From Achromobacter sp. (GTDB taxonomy: Bacteria; Pseudomonadota; Gammaproteobacteria; Burkholderiales; Burkholderiaceae_B), in assembly GCA_003454835.1 (NCBI GenBank), contig DMTA01000571.1, forward strand, positions 1 through 8,851: 8,851 nt of DNA, read 5' to 3'. The position numbers and the translations under genes are program-made. The number at the start of each line of letters is the position of its first letter. Within the stretch, counting starts at the first letter, position 1. The notes under the pieces are model-generated. The model was not told the DNA's origin, did not search any database, and worked only from the letters and a program-made list of their open reading frames with translations. Shown piece by piece: positions 1 through 7,089 of this stretch.

Positions 1-2
1 AG

Positions 3-725
3 CCCGACGGCTACACCCTGCTGTTCGCCACGGCGTCGCCGCTGACCGGGGCGCCGCTCACGGTCAAGGACCTGCAATACGATCCCATGAACGACCTGAT
101 CCCCGTCACCCTGGTCGGCGGCGGTCCTTTCATCCTGGTCGCGAATCCGGCCTTTCCGCCCAACACGCTGCCTGAACTGGTGGAGTACGCGCGCAGCCGT
201 CCCGGCGAGATCAACTACGCGTCGCCGGGCATCATGACCGCCAATTTCTTTTTCTCCGAGCAGCTGAACATGGATGCCGGGATCAAGACCACACACGTCC
301 CCTACCGCGGCAGCGCCGCGCTGCTGAACGACGTCATCGCCGGCCAGGTGCAGTACACGCTGGACACGCCGGGCACCACGCTGACCTTCATCCGCAACGG
401 CAAGCTGAAGGCCCTGGCGATCTTCAGCGAAAAGCGCCTGGATCGGGCGCCCGAGATCCCCACCGCCAAGGAAAGCGGCTACCCGAATCTGGTGGGCGGA
501 TCCTGGTACGGCCTGCTGTTGCCAAAGGGTACGCCGCCAGAAATCGTCGACGGGCTGTACAAGGCCACCAAGACCGCCTTGTCCAGCACGGAGGTGCGCG
601 GCGCCATGGAAGGACGCGACGTGATCGTGCAAGGCACCTCGCCCGACGAATTCAGCCGCTTCCTGCACGCCGAGTTCAAACGCTGGCAGGACGTGACGCA
701 GAAGCTGGGCATCAACCCGCAATGA
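3..725 (+). CDS. Bug-family (TctC-like) periplasmic solute-binding protein, 5' end missing
   Basis: The reading frame is open from the first bases of the window and ends at TGA 723-725, giving 240 residues. The visible part starts with PDGYTLLFAT, the conserved stretch that follows the first lobe of Bug proteins, and continues with INYASPG, the THVPYRGSAALLNDVIAGQV segment, and GKLKALAIFSEKR...PEIPTAKESGYP, all in family order. Bug proteins are normally about 320-330 residues, so roughly 85 N-terminal residues lie outside the window, including the signal peptide and the PGGxxDxxAR ligand-binding loop. Family members are periplasmic binding proteins for carboxylates and related small molecules, some working with TctA/TctB membrane proteins and many acting as orphans. 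No TctA or TctB is present here. The next gene, a GGT-like hydrolase, starts about 50 bases downstream on the same strand, so the two are probably co-transcribed and the ligand may be that enzyme's substrate. The ligand itself cannot be deduced. The family call is firm. Confidence 0.93.
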   Translation, partial: PDGYTLLFATASPLTGAPLTVKDLQYDPMNDLIPVTLVGGGPFILVANPAFPPNTLPELVEYARSRPGEINYASPGIMTANFFFSEQLNMDAGIKTTHVPYRGSAALLNDVIAGQVQYTLDTPGTTLTFIRNGKLKALAIFSEKRLDRAPEIPTAKESGYPNLVGGSWYGLLLPKGTPPEIVDGLYKATKTALSSTEVRGAMEGRDVIVQGTSPDEFSRFLHAEFKRWQDVTQKLGINPQ

Positions 726-767
726 CCGATTGAAACTGCGCAGGCACGCCAGCCCTCTCTTCCGACC

Positions 768-771
768 GGAG
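768..771 (+). promoter_or_regulatory. Ribosome binding site of the GGT-like gene
   Basis: GGAG ends six bases before ATG 778. It decides the start: the in-frame TTG at 730, four bases after the stop of the preceding Bug gene, has no comparable site and would add 16 non-conserved residues. Confidence 0.7.
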
Positions 772-777
772 TCTCCG

Positions 778-2541
778 ATGTCCAATCCCCCCTACGCCCC
801 GGACCTGACCGCGGGAAGCGCTCCCACCTCCATGCGTCCCGCGCTCGCCGGCCTGGATCACATGATCTCGGCCGGCCACTATCTGGCCACGCAGGCCGGC
901 ATGGACATCCTGCAGGCCGGCGGCAACGCCGTCGACGCGGGCGTGGCCGCCGGCATCGCATTGGGCGTGGTCCAGAGCGACATCGTCAACTTCGGCGGCG
1001 TCGCCCCCATCCTCGTCTATCAGGCCAAGGCGCAAAAGGTATGGAGCATTTCCGGGCTTGGCTACTGGCCGCAGGCCGCGCGGCTGGAAACGTTTCTGGA
1101 AAAGCACGGCGGCACGATCCCGGCGGGCGTGCTGCGCACCGTCATCCCGGCGGCGCCCGACGCGTGGATCACCGCGTTGGAACGATTCGGCACCATGAGT
1201 TTCGGCGAGGTCGCGGCCGGGGCCATCCGGCTGGCGCGCGACGGCTTCATCATGTATCCGCTGATGGCCGAAGTGTTGGCAGAAAACCAGAAAAACTACG
1301 CGCGGTGGGCCTCCAGCGCGGCCATTTATCTGCCCGGCGGCAAGCCGCCCGAAGCGGGTTCGCTATTCCGCCAGGCTGACCTGGCGCGCAGCATCCAGTA
1401 CATGGCGGACGAAGAGCGCGCGCATCCCGGGAACAGCCGCCTGGCGGGCCTGGCCGCCGCGCGCCGCGCATTCTATGAAGGCGACATTGCCGCCGCGATC
1501 GTCAAGTATCACCGCGAGGAAGGCGGGCTGATCACCCACGAGGACTTGCGGGGCTTTGCTGTGGAGGTCGAGCCGGCGCTGTCCACCGACTTCAACGGCA
1601 CGCAGGTGCATAGCTGCGGCTTCTGGTGCCAGGGGCCTTCGCTGCTACAGATGCTGAACATCCTGGAGCCATGCGACTTGCGCGCGCTGGGCCACAACTC
1701 CGCCCCCTATGTGCATCTGCTGACCGAAGCCATCAAACTGGCCTTCGCGGACCGCGAGGTGCATTACGCCGATCCGCGCCATGCGCGGGTGCCGCAAGCG
1801 GCGCTGCTGTCCAAGGACTATGCGCGCGCGCGGCTGGCCATGATCGCGCGCGATCGCGCCGGGCCGGACATGCCGCCAGCAGGCCAGCTTCCCCACGCGC
1901 GCGACATCGACTTGCGCGAGGCCGGCCCGGACGACATGGCACGCACGGATCCGCGCCTGGATACGTCTTATGTGGCGGTCGTCGACAAGGACGGCAACGC
2001 GTTTTCGGCCACGCCCAGCGATGGCTCCTACAACGTGCCCGTCATTCCTGGCACCGGCATCTGCGCGTCCGGACGCGGCAGCCAATCCTGGGCCGAGGCC
2101 GGCCATCCCTGCGCCATCGGACCGGGCCGCAGGCCGCGGTTGACACCCAACCCCTCGCTGGCCATCCGGCCCGGCCGGTACGTCATGCCTTTCGGTACGC
2201 CAGGCGGCGACGTGCAGTGCCAGGCCATGCTGCAGACGTTCCTGAACATGGAGGTATTCGGCATGGACGTGCAGCAGGCGGTCGAGGCGCCGCGCTTTGC
2301 CAGCTTCAGCTTTCCCTCGTCGTTCGAGCCGCACAACGCCATGCCGGGCCGGCTGATGATCGAAGACCTGATCCCGCGCAGCGCGGGCGACGCGCTTGCC
2401 GCATTGGGCCACACCGTGAAGTGGTGGAACGGCCATAGCTGGCGGGCCGGCGCCGTCTGCATGGTGCGGCACGATCTGGATAACGGCGTGCGCTGGGGCG
2501 GCGCGGACCCGCGCCGGCCGGCTTACGCGATGGGCTGGTAG
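778..2541 (+). CDS. Divergent gamma-glutamyltransferase-family Ntn hydrolase
   Basis: The 587-residue protein has the full GGT fold: AGGNAVDA near residues 47-54, the LAFADRE helix at 321-327, the putative nucleophile Thr396 in DTSYVAVVDKDGN, and GTPGGD at 473-478. In this family the precursor cleaves itself before the threonine, which would give subunits of about 395 and 192 residues. ATG 778 is preferred over the upstream TTG 730 because GGAG lies at 768-771, six bases before it. No signal peptide is visible, so the enzyme is probably cytoplasmic, unlike the periplasmic E. coli GGT. Compared by eye with E. coli GGT, the glutamate-binding Arg114 falls at Leu94 (GLGYWP instead of FREMAP), Asn411 falls at Gly416, and the Gln430/Asp433 and SerSer462-463 motifs are replaced. 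Ser414 keeps the position of Thr409. The true substrate is therefore probably not a gamma-glutamyl compound; GGT-like amidohydrolases such as oxamate amidohydrolase HpxW are a better analogy. Family is certain, activity is unknown. Confidence 0.9.
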   Translation: MSNPPYAPDLTAGSAPTSMRPALAGLDHMISAGHYLATQAGMDILQAGGNAVDAGVAAGIALGVVQSDIVNFGGVAPILVYQAKAQKVWSISGLGYWPQAARLETFLEKHGGTIPAGVLRTVIPAAPDAWITALERFGTMSFGEVAAGAIRLARDGFIMYPLMAEVLAENQKNYARWASSAAIYLPGGKPPEAGSLFRQADLARSIQYMADEERAHPGNSRLAGLAAARRAFYEGDIAAAIVKYHREEGGLITHEDLRGFAVEVEPALSTDFNGTQVHSCGFWCQGPSLLQMLNILEPCDLRALGHNSAPYVHLLTEAIKLAFADREVHYADPRHARVPQAALLSKDYARARLAMIARDRAGPDMPPAGQLPHARDIDLREAGPDDMARTDPRLDTSYVAVVDKDGNAFSATPSDGSYNVPVIPGTGICASGRGSQSWAEAGHPCAIGPGRRPRLTPNPSLAIRPGRYVMPFGTPGGDVQCQAMLQTFLNMEVFGMDVQQAVEAPRFASFSFPSSFEPHNAMPGRLMIEDLIPRSAGDALAALGHTVKWWNGHSWRAGAVCMVRHDLDNGVRWGGADPRRPAYAMGW

Positions 2542-2574
2542 GCATGCGCGGCGGCTGGCATCAACAGAAAGCAA

Positions 2575-2607
2575 AACGCCCGCCAGGACAGCATCCCGGC
2601 GGGCGTT
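2575..2607. terminator. Bidirectional intrinsic terminator between convergent genes
   Basis: AACGCCCGCC at 2575-2584 and GGCGGGCGTT at 2598-2607 form a perfect 10-bp stem with a 13-base loop. On the minus strand the stem runs into GCGTTTTGCTTTC, a fair U-tract for ending the Bug gene transcript that starts near 3700. On the plus strand the tail is only TTGAAA, so termination of the GGT-like transcript is weaker but likely. It lies between the stop codons of two convergent genes, the expected place. Confidence 0.8.
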
Positions 2608-2658
2608 GAAACTGCATCGCAACAGGCATCCCGTTAAAGATACCCGTTGCCGGCGCCA

Positions 2659-3675
2659 TCAATTCAGGCTGGCGCCCGAGATCTTCACGATCTCCTGATA
2701 CTTCGCCATCTCGGCCTTCACGAACGCGGCAAACGCCTCAGGCGTCATCGAGCCCGCCTCGGAGCCCATCGTCAGCAGACGCTGTTTCACGTCGGGCTGA
2801 GCCATCGCGTCGGCATACGCCTTGTTCAGCTTGGCCACCACCGGCGCCGGCGTGCCGCCCGTCGTGAACACGCCAAACCACGTGCCCAGGTCAAACCCCT
2901 TCACGCCCGACTCTTCCACGGTCGGCACGTCAGCCAGCAACGACGAACGCTGCGCCGTCGTCACCGCCAGCGCCTTCACCTTGCCGTCCTTGATCAGCGG
3001 CGCCGATGCCGCCAGGTTGTCGAACATGAAATCCGACTGGCCCGACAGCAGCGCCAATTGCGCCGGCGCCGCGCCCTGGTAGGGAATGTGCTCGACGTTG
3101 ATGCCCGCGCGCGCCTTCAGCAGTTCGCCCGACAGATGGCCCGCGCTGCCGTTGCCGCCCGAACCGTAGTTCAGCTTGCCCGGATTCTTCTTGGCGTAAT
3201 CGATCAGGTCCGCCAGTTTCTCGATCTTGTTCTTCTGCGCGAACTCGACGTTCATCACCAGCACGTTCGGCACCGCCGCCACGATCGTCACCGGCGCGAA
3301 ATCCTTCACCGGGTCGTAAGGCAAGTTGGCGAACAGCCACGGATTGATCGCGTGCGTGGCCACCGCGCCCATCACCAGCGTGTAGCCGTCAGGCTGGGCC
3401 TTGGCCACCAGGTCCGCGCCGATGTTGCCGCCCGCGCCCGAACGGTTCTCCACGATCACCGGCTGACCCAGCGAGCCGCGCACCTTCTCGGCCAGCATGC
3501 GCGCCATCGTATCCAGCGGGCCACCAGGCGGGTAAGGCACCACGAAGCGAATCGGCTTCGTCGGAAAATCAGCGGCCTGGGCCAACGCCGGGGCGCTGAA
3601 AGGCAGGGTTGCGGCCAGCGCCACGGCGCCTTGCAACAGGGCGCGGCGCACGGCGCTGCGGGGGGTATTCGACAT
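2659..3675 (-). CDS. Bug-family (TctC-like) periplasmic solute-binding protein
   Basis: A complete 338-residue Bug protein. A signal peptide covers residues 1-34 with a probable cleavage at AQA-AD; its n-region contains VRRALLQ (residues 9-15), close to the twin-arginine pattern RRxFLK, so export by Tat is possible. Then follow RFVVPYPPGGPLDTMAR (43-59, the ligand-loop signature), PDGYTLVMG, LNYGSGG and GKVKALAVTTAQRSSLL, in the usual family order and at usual length. The start ATG at 3675 is supported by GAGGAG at 3684-3689, eight bases upstream. Members bind carboxylates and other small molecules in the periplasm. No TctA/TctB membrane partner is next to it, which is common for the many orphan Bug genes of Bordetella and relatives. 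It has its own candidate promoter, is separated from the aap operon by a terminator, and faces the GGT-like gene across a shared terminator. The ligand is unknown. Confidence 0.95.
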   Translation of the reverse strand: MSNTPRSAVRRALLQGAVALAATLPFSAPALAQAADFPTKPIRFVVPYPPGGPLDTMARMLAEKVRGSLGQPVIVENRSGAGGNIGADLVAKAQPDGYTLVMGAVATHAINPWLFANLPYDPVKDFAPVTIVAAVPNVLVMNVEFAQKNKIEKLADLIDYAKKNPGKLNYGSGGNGSAGHLSGELLKARAGINVEHIPYQGAAPAQLALLSGQSDFMFDNLAASAPLIKDGKVKALAVTTAQRSSLLADVPTVEESGVKGFDLGTWFGVFTTGGTPAPVVAKLNKAYADAMAQPDVKQRLLTMGSEAGSMTPEAFAAFVKAEMAKYQEIVKISGASLN

Positions 3676-3683
3676 GGTGTGTT

Positions 3684-3689
3684 CTCCTC
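3684..3689 (-). promoter_or_regulatory. Ribosome binding site of the second Bug gene
   Basis: The minus strand reads GAGGAG eight bases before ATG 3675. It is a near-consensus site and fixes the start codon. Confidence 0.75.
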
Positions 3690-3712
3690 ACTCCGGATCA
3701 ATGGCGGTCAGT

Positions 3713-3741
3713 AGCATACCCCACCGGCGTGACGGAGGTAA
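3713..3741 (-). promoter_or_regulatory. Candidate sigma70 promoter of the second Bug gene
   Basis: On the minus strand a -35-like TTACCT (3736-3741; 3 of 6 matches) and a -10-like TATGCT (3713-3718; 4 of 6) are separated by 17 bases, predicting a start near 3706 and a leader of about 30 bases that contains the ribosome binding site. The position downstream of the aapP terminator fits a separate transcript. The call rests on weak consensus matches only. Confidence 0.4.
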
Positions 3742-3800
3742 CAAAGGGCTACCGGCAAGAACGCCCGGAATTCCCGGGATTGGCAGCCCGCACCAATGAA

Positions 3801-3820
3801 AAACCGCCCGAAGGCGGTTT
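3801..3820 (-). terminator. Intrinsic terminator of the aap operon
   Basis: On the minus strand AAACCGCC, a TTCG tetraloop and GGCGGTTT form a perfect 8-bp stem that runs on into further T residues (GGTTTTTCATT). It begins six bases after the aapP stop codon. Stem, stable loop, U-tract and location all agree. Confidence 0.93.
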
Positions 3821-3826
3821 GGCGGA

Positions 3827-4567
3827 TCAGTGCAGGATCTGGCTCAGGAAGAGCTTGGTCCGTTCGTTCTGCGGGTTGTCGAAGAACTCGTCCGGGTTGT
3901 TCTGTTCGATGATTTCGCCACGGTCCATGAAGATCACGCGGTTGGCGACCTTGCGCGCGAAACCCATTTCGTGCGTCACGCAGATCATCGTCATGCCGCT
4001 TTCCTGGGCCAGGCTGACCATCACGTCCAGCACTTCCTTGACCATTTCGGGGTCCAGGGCCGACGTGGGCTCATCGAACAGCATGATCTTGGGGTTCATG
4101 CACAGCGACCGCGCGATCGCCACGCGCTGCTGCTGGCCACCCGACAACTGGCCGGGAAACTTCTTGGCCTGCTCCGGAATGCGCACGCGCTCAAGGTACT
4201 TCATTGCGGTGGCCTCGGCTTCCGCGCGCGGCTTCTTCAGCACCCACATGGGTCCCAGCGTCAGGTTTTCCAGCACCGTCAGGTGAGGGAAAAGATTGAA
4301 GTGCTGGAACACCATGCCCACGTCCTTGCGGATCGTCTCGATGTGCTTCAGGTCATTGGTGAGCTCCGTGCCGTCCACGATGATGTGGCCCTTCTGGTGC
4401 TCTTCAAGGCGGTTGATGCAGCGGATCATCGTGGACTTGCCCGAACCCGAAGGTCCGCACACCACGATGCGCTCGCCTGGCGCGACGTCCAGGTTGATGT
4501 TGCGCAACACGTGGAACTGGCCGTACCACTTGTTCACGTCCTGCAAACGAATAATGGCATCCGACAT
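3827..4567 (-). CDS. aapP: Amino-acid ABC transporter ATP-binding protein AapP (GlnQ/BztD type)
   Basis: This 246-residue protein is the ATPase that drives the AapJQMP amino-acid importer from the cytoplasmic face. All ABC motifs are intact and in order: A-loop Tyr15, Walker [10 protein letters not shown] at 38-46, Q-loop Gln88 in [10 protein letters not shown], signature LSGGQQQR at 141-148, Walker B IMLFDE at 161-166, D-loop SALD at 169-172 and switch His199. [17 protein letters not shown] is typical of polar amino-acid importer ATPases. The frame is open up to an ATG at 4624, but the start at 4567 (MSDAII) is chosen because GGGAG lies seven bases upstream at 4575-4579 and family homology begins there. 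It is the last gene of the operon, 61 bases after aapM, and is followed directly by a strong terminator. GlnQ, GltL and BztD are close relatives, but the operon structure favours AapP. Confidence 0.95.
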   Translation of the reverse strand: MSDAIIRLQDVNKWYGQFHVLRNINLDVAPGERIVVCGPSGSGKSTMIRCINRLEEHQKGHIIVDGTELTNDLKHIETIRKDVGMVFQHFNLFPHLTVLENLTLGPMWVLKKPRAEAEATAMKYLERVRIPEQAKKFPGQLSGGQQQRVAIARSLCMNPKIMLFDEPTSALDPEMVKEVLDVMVSLAQESGMTMICVTHEMGFARKVANRVIFMDRGEIIEQNNPDEFFDNPQNERTKLFLSQILH

Positions 4568-4574
4568 GCCTGTA

Positions 4575-4579
4575 CTCCC
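4575..4579 (-). promoter_or_regulatory. Ribosome binding site of aapP
   Basis: The minus strand reads GGGAG seven bases before ATG 4567. This supports the shorter start over the ATG at 4624, which would add 19 residues unlike the family. Confidence 0.7.
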
Positions 4580-4628
4580 GTAAGTATCGCTTTGCGCGCC
4601 CGCCTTGCAGCGGACGCGCGGCAAATTG

Positions 4629-5729
4629 CTAGCGTGCGTGACCCGTGGCCAGGCGTTTTTCCAGCGCCTGGCTGTATTTGGACATGGAGAAGCAGAAGAC
4701 GAAGTAGATCAGCGAAATGAACAGGTACGCCTCCACCCCGAATCCGCGCCATGCCGCGTCGGACAAGGCTGCCTTGGCCGCCAGCGTCAGGTCGAAGATG
4801 CCAATGATCACCACCAGCGACGTGTCCTTGAACAGCGCGATGAAAATGCTGACCAGCGGCGGAATCACGATCTTGAGCGCCTGCGGCAGAATGATCTTGC
4901 GCATCTGCTGCCAGTAGTTCAGGCCCAGCGAATCGGCGCCCTCGTACTGCCCCTTGGGGATGGCCTGCAGGCCGCCGCGCACGGTTTCCGCGATGTAGGC
5001 CGCCGCGAACATGATGATGGCGATCTGCGCGCGCAGCAGCTTGTCGATCGAAAAGCCTTCCGGCAGGAACAGCGGCAGCATCACCGACGACATGAACAGC
5101 AGGCTGATGAGCGGCACGCCGCGGATCAGCTCGATGTACACGACGCATAGCGCCTTGATGGCCGGCATCTTCGAGCGCCGGCCCAGGGCCAGCAGCACGC
5201 CGATCGGGAACGCGAAGGCGATGCCGAACGTGGACAGGATGAGCGTCAGCGGCAGGCCGCCCCAACGCGCGTTTTCCACGTAGGTCAGGCCGAACACGCC
5301 GCCCCACATCAGGAGCGCCACGGCCGTCAGGCCCACGGTCCAGATGACGGCAAGCTTCCAGTTCCAGAAGCGGCGGATGCCGCTGCAGACGATCACCGCC
5401 ACCAGGATGATGGTGGCGATCAACGGCCGCCATTGCTCATCGTAGGGATAGGTGCCGAACAGGATCAGCCGGTGCTTTTCAATGATGAATGCCCAGCAGG
5501 CGCCGCCGGCAGCGCGGCATTCCTGCGCGTTGGCCGCGTCGAAGCTGGCCTTGATGAAGGCCCACTCGACCAGCGCCGGAATGGACATCAACAGGAACCA
5601 CGCCAGCAGCACCGTGATGAGGATGTTCAGCGGCGACGAGAACAGGCGCGTTTTGAGCCACGCCCAGGGTCCCGTCTGATTGCTGGGCGGCGGCAGGGCC
5701 TCGCTGGGGGTATGCGTAGTGCTGCTCAT
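4629..5729 (-). CDS. aapM: General amino-acid ABC transporter permease AapM
   Basis: A 366-residue inner-membrane permease that pairs with AapQ to form the channel. A hydrophilic N-terminus is followed by a first membrane segment at about residues 34-54, then a periplasmic stretch with Cys71 and Cys78 in [12 protein letters not shown]. Several hydrophobic segments follow, then the cytoplasmic EAA loop: [15 protein letters not shown], with EGADSLGL at 263-270 and the downstream [12 protein letters not shown], which docks with the ATPase. Length and the long insert before the core domain match AapM/BztC rather than the shorter HisM/GlnP permeases of about 220 residues. The start at 5729 (MSSTTH) has GGAG at 5737-5740, seven bases upstream. 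That site lies inside the end of aapQ, whose stop codon is one base away (TGATATG on the minus strand), so translation of the two is probably coupled. Confidence 0.95.
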   Translation of the reverse strand: MSSTTHTPSEALPPPSNQTGPWAWLKTRLFSSPLNILITVLLAWFLLMSIPALVEWAFIKASFDAANAQECRAAGGACWAFIIEKHRLILFGTYPYDEQWRPLIATIILVAVIVCSGIRRFWNWKLAVIWTVGLTAVALLMWGGVFGLTYVENARWGGLPLTLILSTFGIAFAFPIGVLLALGRRSKMPAIKALCVVYIELIRGVPLISLLFMSSVMLPLFLPEGFSIDKLLRAQIAIIMFAAAYIAETVRGGLQAIPKGQYEGADSLGLNYWQQMRKIILPQALKIVIPPLVSIFIALFKDTSLVVIIGIFDLTLAAKAALSDAAWRGFGVEAYLFISLIYFVFCFSMSKYSQALEKRLATGHAR

Positions 5730-5730
5730 A

Positions 5731-6921
5731 TCAACGCTCCACCAGCGCAATGCGCTTGTTGTACCAGTTCATGAAGATCGAGATCGACAGGCTGACCGTG
5801 AGGTACGCGCCCATGATGATGAGAATGCCCTCGATGGCCTGGCCCGTCTGGTTCAAGGTCGTATTCACTACCGACACGATGTCGGGGTAGCCGATGGCAA
5901 CTGCCAGCGAGCTGTTCTTCGTCAGATTCAGGTACTGACTGGTCATCGGGGGGATGATCACGCGCAGCGCCTGCGGCAGGATCACCAGGCGCAGCACCTT
6001 GGCGCGCGGCAGGCCCAGCGAGCCGGCGGCTTCCCATTGGCCGTTGTTGACCGCCTGGATGCCCGAGCGCACCACCTCGGCGATGAACGCCGACGTGTAG
6101 ATCACCAGACCGGCCAGCAGCGCGGCGAATTCCGGCGACAGCGTCAGTCCGCCCGCAAAGTTGAAGCCCTTGAGCTCCGGCATGTTCAGCGTCAGCGACG
6201 CGCCGCTCACCAGCCAGCCGATGAACGGCAGACCGATCAACAGGCCGATGGCCCAGCGGCCCAGCGGGAACATGTGGCCCGTGGCTTCGTGGCGCTTCTT
6301 GCCGTAGTGACCCAGGATGATGATCGCGACGATCGCCAGTCCAAGTCCGGCCAGCATCCAGTCGAACGAGTTGCCTTCCAGCGACGGAACCTTGAGGCCG
6401 CGGTTGGAAATGAACACGCCCGGCAGCGGATTGTGCGCCTGGCGCGGACCCGGCATGTTCTCGGTGATCAGCGCATACCAGAAGAAAAGCTGCAGCAGCA
6501 GCGGCACGTTGCGCATCACCTCGACATACACAGAGGTGATCTTGGCCACGAGCCAGTTCTTGGACAGGCGGCCGATGCCGATGAGCGTGCCGAGGATGGT
6601 CGCCAGCACGATGCCGAGGACGGCCACGCGCAGCGTGTTGAGCAGGCCGACCACGATGGCGCGGCCGTAAGTGTCTGATGGGGAATAGGCGACGGCGGTT
6701 TCGCCGATGGCGAAGCCGGCCTCGCGGTTCAGGAAGCCGAAGCCCGTGGCGATGTTGCGCACGGACAGATTGTGGAGCGTGTTTGAAACAAGGAACCACA
6801 CGGCCCAGGCCACCGCGGTCAGCGCAATCACCTGGTAGACCACGGAGCGTACGCCGGGATCGTTCCAGTTCAGACGCCGGGGGGGTGCCGAAATCGGGGC
6901 GTTTTTGTTGGGAGTCATCAT
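5731..6921 (-). CDS. aapQ: General amino-acid ABC transporter permease AapQ
   Basis: A 396-residue inner-membrane permease, partner of AapM. A first membrane segment lies at about residues 27-45, followed by a long periplasmic and multi-span region. The EAA loop reads AEVVRSGIQAVNNGQW then EAAGSLGL (297-304) and VILPQALRVIIPP. TKNSSLAVAIGYPD near the C-terminus is characteristic of AapQ/BztB, as is the length near 400 residues. The N-terminus is uncertain: tandem ATGs at 6921 and 6918 (MMTPNKN) are the best candidates, but no good Shine-Dalgarno sequence precedes either. The frame stays open to 6978, and those extra residues look non-homologous. The gene follows aapJ after a 168-base gap with two hairpins, and its stop sits one base before the aapM start. 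Weak initiation and the upstream hairpins would both keep permease levels below those of AapJ. Confidence 0.94.
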   Translation of the reverse strand: MMTPNKNAPISAPPRRLNWNDPGVRSVVYQVIALTAVAWAVWFLVSNTLHNLSVRNIATGFGFLNREAGFAIGETAVAYSPSDTYGRAIVVGLLNTLRVAVLGIVLATILGTLIGIGRLSKNWLVAKITSVYVEVMRNVPLLLQLFFWYALITENMPGPRQAHNPLPGVFISNRGLKVPSLEGNSFDWMLAGLGLAIVAIIILGHYGKKRHEATGHMFPLGRWAIGLLIGLPFIGWLVSGASLTLNMPELKGFNFAGGLTLSPEFAALLAGLVIYTSAFIAEVVRSGIQAVNNGQWEAAGSLGLPRAKVLRLVILPQALRVIIPPMTSQYLNLTKNSSLAVAIGYPDIVSVVNTTLNQTGQAIEGILIIMGAYLTVSLSISIFMNWYNKRIALVER

Positions 6922-6986
6922 GATGAATCTACAGAAGTCGGACACCGGGTGGCATGCCGGAAAAGCCGCGCCACCCACTTCTGCCG

Positions 6987-7002
6987 CCCGCCCGAAGGCG
7001 GG
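6987..7002. other. Short intergenic hairpin upstream of aapQ
   Basis: CCCGCC (6987-6992) and GGCGGG (6997-7002) form a 6-bp stem with a CGAA loop (TTCG on the minus strand). On the transcribed minus strand no U-run follows, so it is not a clean terminator; an mRNA-stabilising or attenuating role between aapJ and aapQ is more likely. Its core resembles the aapP terminator hairpin. Confidence 0.6.
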
Positions 7003-7003
7003 T

Positions 7004-7045
7004 TAGGGCCTGTCCAGAATACACGTCCTGTGCAGACAGGCCCTA
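7004..7045. repeat. 42-base near-palindrome between aapJ and aapQ
   Basis: TAGGGCCTGTC (7004-7014) and GACAGGCCCTA (7035-7045) are perfect 11-base inverted repeats around a 20-base loop that can form a small inner CAC/GTG stem. No U-tract follows on the minus strand, so it is not a classic terminator. It lies 44 bases after the aapJ stop and one base from the next hairpin. The likely role is protection of the aapJ mRNA 3' end or partial attenuation before aapQ. It could also be a dispersed genomic repeat or the remains of mobile-element ends, which one window cannot test. Confidence 0.75.
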
Positions 7046-7089
7046 GGCATGACGGAGAGCCGTGCTCCGCCATGCCAGGCAGCCGCGCG

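Noticed and set aside
730..777. TTG start giving the GGT-like protein 16 extra residues
   Set aside because: No ribosome binding site precedes it, whereas ATG 778 has GGAG six bases upstream.
1645..2622. Long antisense open frame (about 325 codons) over the GGT-like gene
   Set aside because: Its translation is Arg/Ala-rich with no domain pattern, and the opposite strand encodes a clear enzyme. Long spurious frames are expected in GC-rich DNA.
2647..3714. Long plus-strand open frame (about 355 codons) opposite the second Bug gene
   Set aside because: Composition is dominated by Arg, His and Gln, the mirror of a GC-rich coding strand. The minus-strand Bug protein has a signal peptide, a ribosome binding site and family motifs.
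3767..3778. GGAATTCCCGG word downstream of aapP that recurs inverted at 8204-8214 upstream of aapJ
   Set aside because: Matches of about 11 bases are expected by chance in a window this long, and the two sites have no consistent position relative to promoters.
5680..6678. Plus-strand open frame (about 332 codons) opposite aapQ
   Set aside because: Charged, His/Arg/Gln-rich sequence antisense to membrane-spanning codons, as expected for a shadow.
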